64,000 nt of DNA, from positions 62,001 to 126,000 of the forward strand of contig JBFPJN010000001.1 of NCBI GenBank assembly GCA_040839025.1, given 5' to 3'. The translations under genes were made by a program, and so were the position numbers. Source of the DNA: Alphaproteobacteria bacterium LSUCC0719. Its GTDB lineage: Bacteria > Pseudomonadota > Alphaproteobacteria > Puniceispirillales > Puniceispirillaceae. Below are positions 44,703-53,761 of this stretch, piece by piece. The notes beneath the pieces are model-generated. The model had not been told where the DNA came from and ran no database searches. It worked only from the letters and a program-made list of their open reading frames with translations. Every line of letters begins with the position of its first letter. Position 1 is the first letter of the stretch.

Positions 44703-45565
44703 CGGGTCACAAGATAGACGCCGGCGCTGGTCACGCAGAATCCGATGATCCCCGGCAGGGTCAGCGGTTCGTCAAAACCGATGGCGGCAATGATCGCTGT
44801 GACCGGTGGCACCAGAAACATCAGCGACGACACAGCCGCCATGCTGTCGCGCCGGATCATCACCATCAGGATCAGATAGGCCCCCATCGACACCATCAGG
44901 ACAAGCCAGGCAAGTGCCATCAGGAATGGGGGCTGCCAGTCTATCACCGGTGGTTCGATGGTCGCGCAGATCAGCAGAAAAAACAGCGTGGCGGCAGCTG
45001 ACTGGATCAGATTGCCTGTCAGCAGATCGATCCTGCCACCGATCTTTTTCTGCAGTAGGGTGCCACCGGTTACCGCGCCAAGACCTATGGTCACGGACAC
45101 AAGGCCAATCATCGGCATGGCACCGGCCATTTTTGGCAGCAGCACCAGAACAACGCCGACAATGCCGGCCAGCATGCCGATGATCTGGACGGGGCGCAGC
45201 TTTTCATCAAACAGAATGATCGCCAGTCCAGAGGCAAGAAGTGGTTGCAGCGACACGATGAGCGCCGCAATGCCGGCCGGCAGCCCGCGGGTCAGGGCAA
45301 AAAACACACTGCCAAGATAGATCCCGTGAAGAAGCAGGCCGACAAGGGCGGTCAGCGCGATGACAGGCTTGTCCGGCATGGCTTGCGGCGCTTTGCGCCA
45401 CAGCTTTGCCAGCAGCATGATCAGCCCGAAAAGACAGCTGACAATGCCAAACCGCAGCATAAGCATGGCAAATGGTGTGGCGTATTGAACACCCACCTTG
45501 GCGGTCACGAACGCCGACGACCACAGCCCGACAAACACAAGTGGAAGAATGACCCTGTAGAGCAT
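44678..45565 (-). CDS. EamA/DMT-family transporter
   Basis: Inner-membrane protein of 295 residues with about ten helices in two repeated EamA halves, the drug/metabolite transporter layout. VGLWSSAFVTAKVGVQYATPF is the usual first segment, and LMFLVPPVTAIIAAIGFDEPLTL marks the second repeat. Substrate unknown, likely efflux of an amino acid or metabolite. It lies directly downstream of the GDSL hydrolase gene (3-base gap) on the same strand. Confidence 0.85.
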   Translation of the reverse strand: MLYRVILPLVFVGLWSSAFVTAKVGVQYATPFAMLMLRFGIVSCLFGLIMLLAKLWRKAPQAMPDKPVIALTALVGLLLHGIYLGSVFFALTRGLPAGIAALIVSLQPLLASGLAIILFDEKLRPVQIIGMLAGIVGVVLVLLPKMAGAMPMIGLVSVTIGLGAVTGGTLLQKKIGGRIDLLTGNLIQSAAATLFFLLICATIEPPVIDWQPPFLMALAWLVLMVSMGAYLILMVMIRRDSMAAVSSLMFLVPPVTAIIAAIGFDEPLTLPGIIGFCVTSAGVYLVTRYSSPGTP

Positions 45566-45568
45566 GGA

Positions 45569-46237
45569 TCAGCTGGCGTTCAGGATGTCGTTGGCAATGC
45601 CTGTCCCGAAGGCGATATGGGTGTCGCCGCTCCAGTGGATCGGATCGGTCGATGATGATACCGCATACAGATTGCCGTCGATGAATCCCACCCCGGCAGC
45701 CAGGCATGCCTGTTTCAGGGTGTCTGGCAATGTCTGCGAGGTTGCGCGTCCCCCAAGCCACTCGCGATGCCGCAGCCATGCCGGATCATCGACCCGTTCG
45801 CCTAGTTCCGGTGGGCAGATAACTGTCACCGGTGACATGGTCTGGCTGTGCCATCCGCCGGGGCCTGACGCGGTTTCACGCGCGATGGCGACAAGCGATA
45901 TCACCCCATCGGTGATTGCCGCTGCATCGCGGCCAAAGCGGGTTTTCAAGTCATTCGTGCCAAGCATGATCAGGACATGATCAAGCGGTTGCTGCGACAG
46001 CAGGATCGCGCGCAGCGGGGTGCGTCCATTGCACCAGGCGCCTTCCTGCGGGTCATCGATATTTGTTGTGCGACCGGGAAGGCATTCCTCGACCAGCTCG
46101 ACCTCGATGCCGGCCTGGTGAAGGGTTCGCGCCATCACCACCGGCCAGCGGTCCGGATGCCGGTGCCCGGACTCGTCGTCAAGATAACCCCAGCTGTTTG
46201 AATCGCCGTAAACAAGAATACGCAAGGTGCGGTCCAT
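45569..46237 (-). CDS. SGNH/GDSL-family hydrolase
   Basis: Esterase-type protein of 222 residues. Block I is YGDSNSWGY with the catalytic Ser, block III is MLGTNDLK and the C-terminal Asp/His pair lies in DPIHWSGDTHI. No signal peptide is visible, so it is probably cytoplasmic. It resembles arylesterase/acyl-CoA thioesterase-type SGNH proteins. Cotranscribed with the EamA gene by position; substrate unknown. Confidence 0.85.
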   Translation of the reverse strand: MDRTLRILVYGDSNSWGYLDDESGHRHPDRWPVVMARTLHQAGIEVELVEECLPGRTTNIDDPQEGAWCNGRTPLRAILLSQQPLDHVLIMLGTNDLKTRFGRDAAAITDGVISLVAIARETASGPGGWHSQTMSPVTVICPPELGERVDDPAWLRHREWLGGRATSQTLPDTLKQACLAAGVGFIDGNLYAVSSSTDPIHWSGDTHIAFGTGIANDILNAS

Positions 46238-46279
46238 TCATCATTCGTCCTGCTGAAGAAGAGTGCGCGCGATGGCCGG

Positions 46280-47968
46280 TCAATGCAAGCCGCCTGCACG
46301 CAGTCCGGCAAAGCGCCCATAGGTCGTTCGATGCAGCGTCTGAAGCATGGCAAAACCCAGTATCGGTATCAGCAGTTGCAGCATTGTGGCGACACCGGCC
46401 ATGGCCCGGCTGCCACCAGAAGCAAGTGCCACCGCTTCAAGTGTCATTGTGGTGATCCGTCCGGCACCGGCAAACAGGCTTGGCAGATACAGCGCCACCG
46501 AAACGCAAATGCCGACAAACAAGGTGGTGATGATGGCAGGTGTCAGCATCGGCAGGGTTACGCGTCTGTAACGCCGCCATGCGCCGGCACCAAGGCTTGC
46601 CGCAACATGATCGTGCCGCCTGTCCAGCGTGTCTGCCGCCGGTGCCAGGATCAGCCAGGCATAGGGAAGGATAAACAGCGTGTGCATCCAGATCATGGCC
46701 AGCCATGTGCCTTCAAGCCATGCCATTGTCAGTACCGTCTGCAGGCCGGGAACAAATCCAGCCTGTGGCAGCAGGATGGGCGCAAGGATCCAGATCTGCC
46801 AGATTCCGATCCGGCCCCGGACACGGGCAAACTCGATCGCCAGCAAGGCCAGAGCCACAGCAAAACATGATGCGGCAGCGGCGATGACGAGGCTGGCTGT
46901 CAGCGCCGGCGCGAGGCTGTCGATCCGCATCCAGAACCGGAATGTCAGCATATCGGGCAGTGCTGCCGGAAAGAACCACGGTCCGGCCACCGACCAGAGC
47001 GCCGCCGCGATCAGTCCGGCACCACCAATGGCAACCGGCACTGTCGCCATGGCAGCGCAGGCCCTGACCCACCCCTGCAGCCCGGCAAGGCGGTATCCGC
47101 GACGCCGCATGCCGGCCATCGCAAGGCGGCACAGAGATTCACCGGCACACCAGATCAGCAGCGATACCGCTGTGACCGCAATCTGGACCAGCGCGCCGAA
47201 CGAAGCTGGCAGCCGTGCCACAAGCTCGTCATTCTCGAATCCCTGCACAATCAGCACGGCAAGCGGCGGTGGCAGCATCGGGCCAAGCAGGCGCGGCATG
47301 TCGACGACGGACAGGCTGAAGACAAGCACGGCAAAGACCGGCAGCCTGATCCGGCGATAGACCAACGGCAGCACAAGATAGATCCAGCTTGCCGATCTTT
47401 CATATCCAAGCGACATGCCTGTCGCCAGCAGACGCCGGACCGGCAGGGTGGCCAGCGCGGCAAGGCTGACAAGCACCAGAAACGGCACTTCCTTGACCAG
47501 AAGTCCCAGACACAGCACAGCCCCGCTGCCGTCGGGAACAAGCGCCCAGAGTGGTGGCCGTTCAAAGCCGGTCAGTCCGGGCGAGACCAGCCGCATCAGC
47601 CAGCCGGACGGTGCCAGCAGGAACAGCACGCCAATGGCGACGGCGCTGTGGGGAACGGCGATCAGGGGGCCGGCAAGACGCCGGAGCCATCTTGTATCGC
47701 GGGCCGATTCAAAGGTTATGACAAGCGCAAAGCTGAACAGAAGGGCAAGCAGGGTCGCGCCGAATCCGGTGGCAAGCGAGGTCAGTATTGCCGGCCCAAG
47801 CCCCGGTGTGGACAGGAATATGGCGGCAGGTTCCAGCGATGGTGACACGAAGCCAAGCGCCGGAAACAGGCCGATCGCCGGGGCCGCCACCGCGATGATG
47901 CCAAGGCTCACCGGCAGTGCGGTTGCCACCGCCAATATGCCGGCCATGATGTGCCGTCCCGCACTCAT
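46280..47968 (-). CDS. YnjC-like ABC transporter permease (two fused permease units)
   Basis: Inner-membrane protein of 562 residues with two BPD_transp_1 modules, each with an EAA-type loop: MSLGYERSASWIYLVLPLVYRRI in the first half and AASLGAGAWRRYRRVTLPML in the second. This fused architecture is found in YnjC and in ThiP/FbpB-type permeases. It lies 44 bases downstream of the receptor gene on the same strand, with the ATPase gene divergent beyond that. The transported solute is unknown. Confidence 0.87.
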   Translation of the reverse strand: MSAGRHIMAGILAVATALPVSLGIIAVAAPAIGLFPALGFVSPSLEPAAIFLSTPGLGPAILTSLATGFGATLLALLFSFALVITFESARDTRWLRRLAGPLIAVPHSAVAIGVLFLLAPSGWLMRLVSPGLTGFERPPLWALVPDGSGAVLCLGLLVKEVPFLVLVSLAALATLPVRRLLATGMSLGYERSASWIYLVLPLVYRRIRLPVFAVLVFSLSVVDMPRLLGPMLPPPLAVLIVQGFENDELVARLPASFGALVQIAVTAVSLLIWCAGESLCRLAMAGMRRRGYRLAGLQGWVRACAAMATVPVAIGGAGLIAAALWSVAGPWFFPAALPDMLTFRFWMRIDSLAPALTASLVIAAAASCFAVALALLAIEFARVRGRIGIWQIWILAPILLPQAGFVPGLQTVLTMAWLEGTWLAMIWMHTLFILPYAWLILAPAADTLDRRHDHVAASLGAGAWRRYRRVTLPMLTPAIITTLFVGICVSVALYLPSLFAGAGRITTMTLEAVALASGGSRAMAGVATMLQLLIPILGFAMLQTLHRTTYGRFAGLRAGGLH

Positions 47969-48012
47969 TGGGGTAAAGCTGTCAGTGCCGCAATGGACCT
48001 TGCCATCAGCTG

Positions 48013-49275
48013 TCAGTCACCACTGGCATAACGGCGGCGCCATTCGGCCTCGATGGCCTTCATCCAGGATGGGTGCGGTTCGGCCAGCGTTCTGGCAAGG
48101 TCGGCCTCGGACAATGTGGCCACGCCCTGCGGCAGGGCCATGAAGCCGGCCAGGTCCTTTGCGGACAGGCGGTGCATGGCAAGCACTGTCGGATCGCCCC
48201 AGATGGCCGGATCGGCTTTGCGGATCTGCGCTTCCGGCGACAGCAGGAAATCGGCAACGACCTGCGCTGCCTCGGAAGCGGTCGCATTGAACGGTATCGC
48301 CAGGAAATGGACGTTCGCGATGGTCCCGGTGTCATGGATGTAGGTGCGCACGCTGTCCGGCAACTCGCCCCGCTCGATGGCCGAGGAGGCGTCTGCCGGG
48401 TTGAAGGCGATGGTGATATCGACTTCACCATCGGCCAATAGCTGGCGCTGCAGGGGATAATTCGCAGGATAGGCCCGTCCGCCACGCCACAAATTCGGCG
48501 TTACGCTGTCCAGCCAGCGCCACAGCGGCTCGCTCACCTGGTCGAACAACGCGCTGTCGACCGGCTGATAGAAAGGTGTGGTATCTTCCGCCGTTTCGAT
48601 CAGGATCTGTTTCAGAAAGGACAGGCCGACAAAATCGGGTGGCTGTGGATAGGTGAACCGGCCGGGGGTGCTGTTGATATAGGTTGCCAGCTCGGCGGCA
48701 TTGCGTGGCGGCGAGGCCAGACGGTTGCTGTCATGGGCAAAGACGAGCTGTGCCCGGCCCCACGGTGATTCCAGACCGTCGGTCGGCACGGCAAAATCAA
48801 GCCTGATGGCGGGCAGGGACTCCGCATCGGTATATTGCCAGGACGGCAGCGAGTCCGCCCAGGCTGTGTCCTGCAGCAGATTATTCTGTTTCAGGGCGGC
48901 GAAATTCTCGCCATTGACCCATAGCAGGTCGATCGAGCCACCGGCGCTTCGCCCGGCCGCCTGTTCTGCCAGAATGCGGGAAACCGCCGCCGCGGTGTCA
49001 CTCAGCTTCACATGTTTCAGGGTGATGCCATGTCGCTTCGCCAGTTCCTCGCCAGCCCAGGCAATGTAGTCATTGATCTTGTCGTCGCCGCCCCAGGCGT
49101 TGAAATAGACCGTCTGACCGCGTGCCGCCGCCAGTGTCTGTGCAAAATCACGCTCCCCGGCAAGTGCCGGGCCGGACAGCGCCGTGGCCAGTGTCGTGGC
49201 CAGTGCCATCAGTACGGCCATCGACAGGGCGATGATGTGGCGGACCGTGCGGAACGGTCTCATGGGCTGTGTCAT
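48013..49275 (-). CDS. YnjB-like ABC transporter periplasmic binding protein
   Basis: Receptor of about 420 residues. A hydrophobic signal segment ends near GPALAGERDF. The mature start GQTVYFNAWGGDDKINDYIAW and GSIDLLWVNGENFAALK match the YnjB (COG4134) type. The start is uncertain: ATG 49275, 49263 and 49308 are all possible and none has a strong ribosome site. Pairs with the fused permease downstream and the divergent ATPase gene. Ligand unknown; thiamine-like compounds are one possibility raised by related receptors. Confidence 0.85.
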   Translation of the reverse strand: MTQPMRPFRTVRHIIALSMAVLMALATTLATALSGPALAGERDFAQTLAAARGQTVYFNAWGGDDKINDYIAWAGEELAKRHGITLKHVKLSDTAAAVSRILAEQAAGRSAGGSIDLLWVNGENFAALKQNNLLQDTAWADSLPSWQYTDAESLPAIRLDFAVPTDGLESPWGRAQLVFAHDSNRLASPPRNAAELATYINSTPGRFTYPQPPDFVGLSFLKQILIETAEDTTPFYQPVDSALFDQVSEPLWRWLDSVTPNLWRGGRAYPANYPLQRQLLADGEVDITIAFNPADASSAIERGELPDSVRTYIHDTGTIANVHFLAIPFNATASEAAQVVADFLLSPEAQIRKADPAIWGDPTVLAMHRLSAKDLAGFMALPQGVATLSEADLARTLAEPHPSWMKAIEAEWRRRYASGD

Positions 49276-49398
49276 TGGACGCTCTGGATCAAGGGTTGTG
49301 ATGATCATCTATCTGTATGATCATCTCTTGCTCCGACCTAGCATAGCTTGGCCATCGCGGGCTATAGTCTCGCGCAATCATGTTCCGGGATCCCCACT

Positions 49399-50028
49399 AT
49401 GCTGCAGCTGCGTGACCTGACACTTGCCTATGATGGCCAGCCATCCCTGATCGACGGGCTGGACATTTCCATCGGGGGTGGCGAGTTGCGGCTTGTCCAG
49501 GGGCCAAGCGGGTGCGGAAAATCAACGCTTCTTGCGCTGATTGCCGGGGTTGGCAACGCGGCTGTCCACTGGACGGGCGAGATCACGCTGAACGGGGTGG
49601 ATATATCCCTTCTGCCGGCCGAACAGCGGGGCATCGGTCTGATGTTCCAGGACGCGCTTCTGTTCCCGCATATGTCGGTTGGTGACAATCTGGCTTTTGG
49701 CCTTGCGGCGCGTCATCGGCGCGATCGGGCAGCGCAGGTTCGCGCGGCGCTCGAAGTGGCCGAATTGGCGGGATTTGCCGATCGTGATCCAGCCTCACTG
49801 TCCGGTGGTCAGGCCGCGCGAGTGGCATTGATGCGAACGCTTCTTGCCGAGCCGCAGGCGCTGCTGATGGACGAGGCCTTTTCGGCTCTTGATCCTGAAT
49901 TGCGGCACGGCTTTGGCATGTTTGTCCGCGCGCAGATTCATCAACGGCAAATTCCGGCGCTTCTGGTCAGTCATGATGCTGCCGACGCGGTGCTGGCGGA
50001 CGGTCCGCCAATCAGGTTTGCCAGCTGA
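49399..50028 (+). CDS. YnjD-like ABC transporter ATP-binding protein
   Basis: Short ATPase of 209 residues. Walker A is GPSGCGKST, the Q-loop is LMFQDALLFPHMSVG, the signature is LSGGQAARVAL and Walker B is ALLMDEAFSALDP, where the usual DEP is DEA. The ILPAEQR-like LLPAEQRGIG segment matches YnjD. It is transcribed away from the receptor and permease genes across a 123-base gap, an arrangement different from the ynjBCD operon of E. coli. Confidence 0.87.
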   Translation: MLQLRDLTLAYDGQPSLIDGLDISIGGGELRLVQGPSGCGKSTLLALIAGVGNAAVHWTGEITLNGVDISLLPAEQRGIGLMFQDALLFPHMSVGDNLAFGLAARHRRDRAAQVRAALEVAELAGFADRDPASLSGGQAARVALMRTLLAEPQALLMDEAFSALDPELRHGFGMFVRAQIHQRQIPALLVSHDAADAVLADGPPIRFAS

Positions 50029-50037
50029 CGCCGACGG

Positions 50038-51081
50038 TCATGTCTGTGGCAGGTCGGTTGGCGCGGCACCGCGGAGGTGGCGCAGGCGTGCAAAGACGTC
50101 GACACCCATCTGCAGCATGATGTGGATGATGTCGATTGGCACCCAGTTTTCGTGAATGCGGCCATCAACAAGATGGTAGAAATCCATCACCCGCATATCA
50201 ACCTTGCGGCCTGTCGGCGGCAGGCCAAGCCACTCGCCAAGATGCGTTCCGCGAACCGAAGGCCAGCCCCCCGTCACAACAAAATTGGCATCGGCGATCC
50301 GCACATAATGACCTGCCCCCTGACGGTCCGGGTATGCGATCAGAAACGGGATCTGATGGTGCTGCTGGAACCCGGCCATGCCGCGGGTGCTGCCAATGCC
50401 GGACGGCCCATACCACAGGAAATCTCTGGTCCAGGCATCACCATGATCCATTGAATGCACCGATTTTCCGTCAAAGGTGCCAAGCGCCTGATGCATCCCA
50501 AGAACGATATCAATTGCGTGCTGGCCCGCCAGCTGGTCGTTTTCCGTTACCCGGACGCCCGGTGTCGTCGGCGCAGGCCACATCCCCTCGGCCCCCAGCG
50601 AAGGGGCTATCGGCCAGACGTCGGCCTGACGCATCAGATCCAGAAAATCGAACAGCACATAGCTGTGCGCGATTCGCCCGTCACGCAGATGATGCACTTC
50701 GCAGACGCGAAGATGGACAACCCCGTTTGTCGCCGGAATGTCGAACAGGTCGCCTGTCATCGTACCCTGGATCACGCCCATGCTGGCAACAAGCTGGCGT
50801 CCCGCAACATCCGCCGGCATGCGCGGGTCAGGCTTGCTGATCCCGCCGGTGAAGATGCTGTCGCGCCGTTCAAGATCCGGCATGGCATGTCGCAGTTTTG
50901 TCCATACATCCTCGATGGCATCGAGGCCGGCAATTTCATTGATCGGGTGGCTGCCCCAATATTTGGCATCGGCATGATAAACATCCGAAACCGAGCAGCG
51001 CCCCGAAGCCAGATTGTGAAGCGTTTCATAGGCCTGGGTCTTGAAAGAGATAATGTCGGCGTCCGGCATCTGAACAGGCAT
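50038..51081 (-). CDS. SnoaL/NTF2-like protein A (tandem domains)
   Basis: A 347-residue protein with two SnoaL-like cone domains, roughly 10-160 and 185-340. Shared marks with paralogue C (57580-58626) are PDLERRD, WPIAPSLG, WYGPSGIGSTRGMAGF, HHQIPFL, LGLPPTGR and the C-terminal IHENWVPIDIIHIMLQMGVDVF. SnoaL relatives include cyclases, isomerases and hydratases, but no reaction is known for this type. ATG 51081 has AAGGA 7 bases before it; ATG 51102 has none. It is divergent from the ABC importer and shares its operator region. Confidence 0.8.
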   Translation of the reverse strand: MPVQMPDADIISFKTQAYETLHNLASGRCSVSDVYHADAKYWGSHPINEIAGLDAIEDVWTKLRHAMPDLERRDSIFTGGISKPDPRMPADVAGRQLVASMGVIQGTMTGDLFDIPATNGVVHLRVCEVHHLRDGRIAHSYVLFDFLDLMRQADVWPIAPSLGAEGMWPAPTTPGVRVTENDQLAGQHAIDIVLGMHQALGTFDGKSVHSMDHGDAWTRDFLWYGPSGIGSTRGMAGFQQHHQIPFLIAYPDRQGAGHYVRIADANFVVTGGWPSVRGTHLGEWLGLPPTGRKVDMRVMDFYHLVDGRIHENWVPIDIIHIMLQMGVDVFARLRHLRGAAPTDLPQT

Positions 51082-51377
51082 GGTCTGGTCCTTGATAGAC
51101 ATTGTGCGTGCTGATTGAAGGGCCGTGATCGCGGGCCTGTCAACGAAAAGCGGTGCCCTTGTGACACGCCGAATGGACAGCTTGCCAGAAAAGGACTTTA
51201 CAAATTTGCATACGTATTCAAAGCTTGTCCAGAACAGGAATCCCGCTTCAGGAAAATCCGCTCTGACCGGACGTGCTGGGGCATGATGGGTGCCTGTTGG
51301 GCTTGGTGCCCGTTCATGCAGGGGCCCGACACCGTCATAACGACAACGTCACAACATTGAGTTCTAGGAGGAACATG
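51082..51377. promoter_or_regulatory. Divergent promoter region of the SnoaL/HpsN-type cluster
   Basis: The longest gene-free stretch in the window (296 bases), separating SnoaL protein A from the importer genes. It contains an AT-rich patch around 51195-51225 with TTTACA at 51197-51202 and the LacI-type palindrome at 51205-51222. No convincing -10 box can be chosen by eye. A strong AGGAGG ribosome site is at 51366-51371. Confidence 0.55.
51205..51222. promoter_or_regulatory. LacI-type operator candidate
   Basis: TTTGCATACGTATTCAAA is an 18-base inverted repeat with a central CG and only one mismatched pair. Even-length palindromes centred on CG are the usual target form of LacI/GalR proteins. 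The only LacI-family gene in the window (59390-60427) belongs to this cluster, so it is the natural partner and would control both divergent units. Confidence 0.65.
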
Positions 51378-52613
51378 ATGAATATGGTTTCCAAACTTGC
51401 CGTTTCCGCGGCCTTCGTGCTTGCTGGCGCGTCGACAGCCTATGCCGGTTGCGGCATCGCGTCGGGCTCGGCGAAGCTTCTTGCAAATGACTTTCCGGCG
51501 TCACAGGCCATTGCCGCGGCGGCGACTGCCTGTGACGGCGGCGGTGCCAGCGTTACCGTCAACCTGAACAAGGACCACAAGGATCTGATCGTGGCGGCCT
51601 TTACCGCCAACCCGCCTGAGTTCACTGCCTCGCATGTCACCAACAGCACCCTTGTGGCGGTAATGAATGACGGTCTGGCACAGCCTCTGGACGGCCTGAT
51701 CGCCAAACATGGCGGCGGCATTCAGGACATGCAGAAGATCACCATCGACGGCAAGGTAATGGCCGTGGCCTTCATGGCCAACGCCCAGCACCTGTTTTAC
51801 CGCAAGGACATCCTTGATGCGGCTGGCGTTGATGTGCCCGGCACCTATGAAGGTGTGCTGGCGGCAGCAAAGCGGATCCGTGAAAAGGGCCTGATGGAAT
51901 ATCCGATCGCCGGCACCTACAAGGCGGGCTGGAACCTCGGTGAAGAGTTCGTGAACATGTATCTTGGCCATGGCGGTGAATTCTTCAAGCCTGGCTCGGC
52001 ACAGCCGGCAATCAACAATGCCAAGGGTGTGGCCACCCTGAACATGATGAAGGCGCTGACCGAATATATGAACCCGGATTACCTGACCCACGACTCGAAC
52101 GCCGTGCAGGCCGAATGGGAAGCCGGCAATGTCGCAATGACCAACCTGTGGGGTTCACGCGCCGGTGCGGTCACCGATGGTGAGGGATCGACCGCCGAAA
52201 TCGAGAGCAACACCATGTTTGCCGCTGCGCCAACCGTATCCGGTGGCTCGATTCCGGCTACAACGCTGTGGTGGGACGGCTTTGCCATTGCCAAGAACGC
52301 ATCTGCGGCCGACGCTGAGGCGTCGTTCCTTGCCGTGATGAACGGCATCTCGCCAGCGATGGCAGCCAGCAATGCTGATGCCGCCAACTGGCTGATCGCT
52401 GGCGCAAAGCCACGGCCTGCCGGTAAAGGCGTTGTCGACTCTGCCGTTGGCGGTGCCTCGCCATACCCGATGCTTCCCTATATGGGCGCAATGCATGGTG
52501 CCATTGGCGCCGAGCTTGCCGATTTCCTGCAGGGTAAGGAAAGCGCAGAGCAGGCGCTTGCCGATATCGAGGCTGCCTATGTGGCTGCTGCCACCGAAAA
52601 AGGCTTCCTCTAG
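51378..52613 (+). CDS. CUT1-type ABC transporter, periplasmic binding protein
   Basis: Extracellular solute-binding protein family 1 (MalE-like), 411 residues. Signal peptide MVSKLAVSAAFVLAGASTAYA with an AYA cleavage site. The mature part contains MAVAFMANAQHLFYRKDILDAAGV, a typical hinge region, and TTLWWDGFAIAKNA. AGGAGG favours ATG 51378 (6-base spacing) over 51375. It feeds the permease pair and MalK-like ATPase encoded downstream. The ligand is probably a carbohydrate-like or polyol compound. Confidence 0.9.
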   Translation: MNMVSKLAVSAAFVLAGASTAYAGCGIASGSAKLLANDFPASQAIAAAATACDGGGASVTVNLNKDHKDLIVAAFTANPPEFTASHVTNSTLVAVMNDGLAQPLDGLIAKHGGGIQDMQKITIDGKVMAVAFMANAQHLFYRKDILDAAGVDVPGTYEGVLAAAKRIREKGLMEYPIAGTYKAGWNLGEEFVNMYLGHGGEFFKPGSAQPAINNAKGVATLNMMKALTEYMNPDYLTHDSNAVQAEWEAGNVAMTNLWGSRAGAVTDGEGSTAEIESNTMFAAAPTVSGGSIPATTLWWDGFAIAKNASAADAEASFLAVMNGISPAMAASNADAANWLIAGAKPRPAGKGVVDSAVGGASPYPMLPYMGAMHGAIGAELADFLQGKESAEQALADIEAAYVAAATEKGFL

Positions 52614-52628
52614 GCCTCATATCCTTGT

Positions 52629-52655
52629 GACCGGGAGTGCCCTGCGCTCCCGGTC
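52629..52655 (+). terminator. Hairpin between binding-protein and permease genes
   Basis: GACCGGGAGTGC (52629-52640) pairs with GCGCTCCCGGTC (52644-52655), a 12-bp stem in RNA with one U-G pair and a CCU loop. Only a short CATTTCC tail follows. It lies 15 bases after the binding-protein stop, so it may stabilise that part of the message or attenuate transcription before the permease genes. Confidence 0.6.
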
Positions 52656-52721
52656 CATTTCCTGATCGAAAGCCTTTTAGTATTCACCCGCATCATTGGC
52701 CCGCTTCATTGGACTAGCCGC

Positions 52722-53753
52722 ATGCCGCATCGCACATTCATCAGCTTCATCTGGCCGTCGGCGCTGGCGATGATCCTGTTTATCGCCCTGCCGATCATGT
52801 CGGTGGGGATGCAGTCGATGTTCATTTCGCATGAGCAGGTGATCGAGACGGTCGAGAATTGCGGTCCGTTTGGATGCAAGACCGTCGAGGTGGTGAATCC
52901 CGAAGCCACGGCACAGCTTCGCGCTGACGAGCCTCTTGGCCGGTTCAATGGCCTTGGTACCTATACAAACCGCAACCATCTTGCGTTCGATGAAATCGGT
53001 CTTGCCCTGGCCGAGGCGACAGGTCCGGCGGACTTTCTCGGCCGTGTCCTCAATCTGCCATTCTACAAGGCGCTCGCCTTTACGCTGACCTATACCTTCA
53101 TTGTCACGCCGCTGGTGATCATCCTCGGCTTTGTCATTGCGCTTGCGGTCAACCGGATCCCCGGAATGTTCAAGGGGCCAACGATCTTTTTCTCGTTGTT
53201 GCCGATGATTGTAACACCGCTGATCGGCTCGCTCGTCCTGTTCTGGATGATTGATTCAAAGGGCATCATTGGCGCGACATTGCAGCTTCTTTTCGACAAT
53301 CCCGATCTGTCACTGAAGGCATCGACAACGCTGACCTGGCTGACCCTGATCGTCTATGGCATCTGGCATTCGGCGCCCTTCGCCTTTGTGGTCTTCTATG
53401 CCGGTCTGCAGACGGTGCCGCAGGACACTCTGGAAAGCGCGATGATTGACGGCGCCAGCCGCTGGCAGCGGGTGCGCCATGTCGTGATCCCGCATCTGAT
53501 GCCGTTGGCGGTGTTTGTAACCCTGATCCAGCTAATGGACAATTTCCGCGTGTTCGAGCCGATTATCGGTTTCAATGCCCAGGCCAACGCAACCTCGCTG
53601 TCATGGATCATCTACAATGATCTGCGCGGCAGCGACGGGGCGATGCTGTTCGGATCTGCCGCCGCCACATCGATGCTGACCATCATCGGCGTCTGCATTC
53701 TACTGGCCCCCGTCGTGTTGCGTACATGGCGCGCCAACCGGCGGGCGGCATAG
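52722..53753 (+). CDS. CUT1-type ABC transporter permease (MalF-like)
   Basis: Inner-membrane permease of 343 residues with about six helices. FISFIWPSALAMILFIALPIM is the first helix, and the EAA loop is LESAMIDGASRWQRVRHVVIPHLMP. The large loop after helix 1 includes NCGPFGCK with two Cys that could form a periplasmic disulfide. It partners the MalG-like protein encoded next. Confidence 0.9.
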   Translation: MPHRTFISFIWPSALAMILFIALPIMSVGMQSMFISHEQVIETVENCGPFGCKTVEVVNPEATAQLRADEPLGRFNGLGTYTNRNHLAFDEIGLALAEATGPADFLGRVLNLPFYKALAFTLTYTFIVTPLVIILGFVIALAVNRIPGMFKGPTIFFSLLPMIVTPLIGSLVLFWMIDSKGIIGATLQLLFDNPDLSLKASTTLTWLTLIVYGIWHSAPFAFVVFYAGLQTVPQDTLESAMIDGASRWQRVRHVVIPHLMPLAVFVTLIQLMDNFRVFEPIIGFNAQANATSLSWIIYNDLRGSDGAMLFGSAAATSMLTIIGVCILLAPVVLRTWRANRRAA

Positions 53754-53761
53754 GGGGGCGC

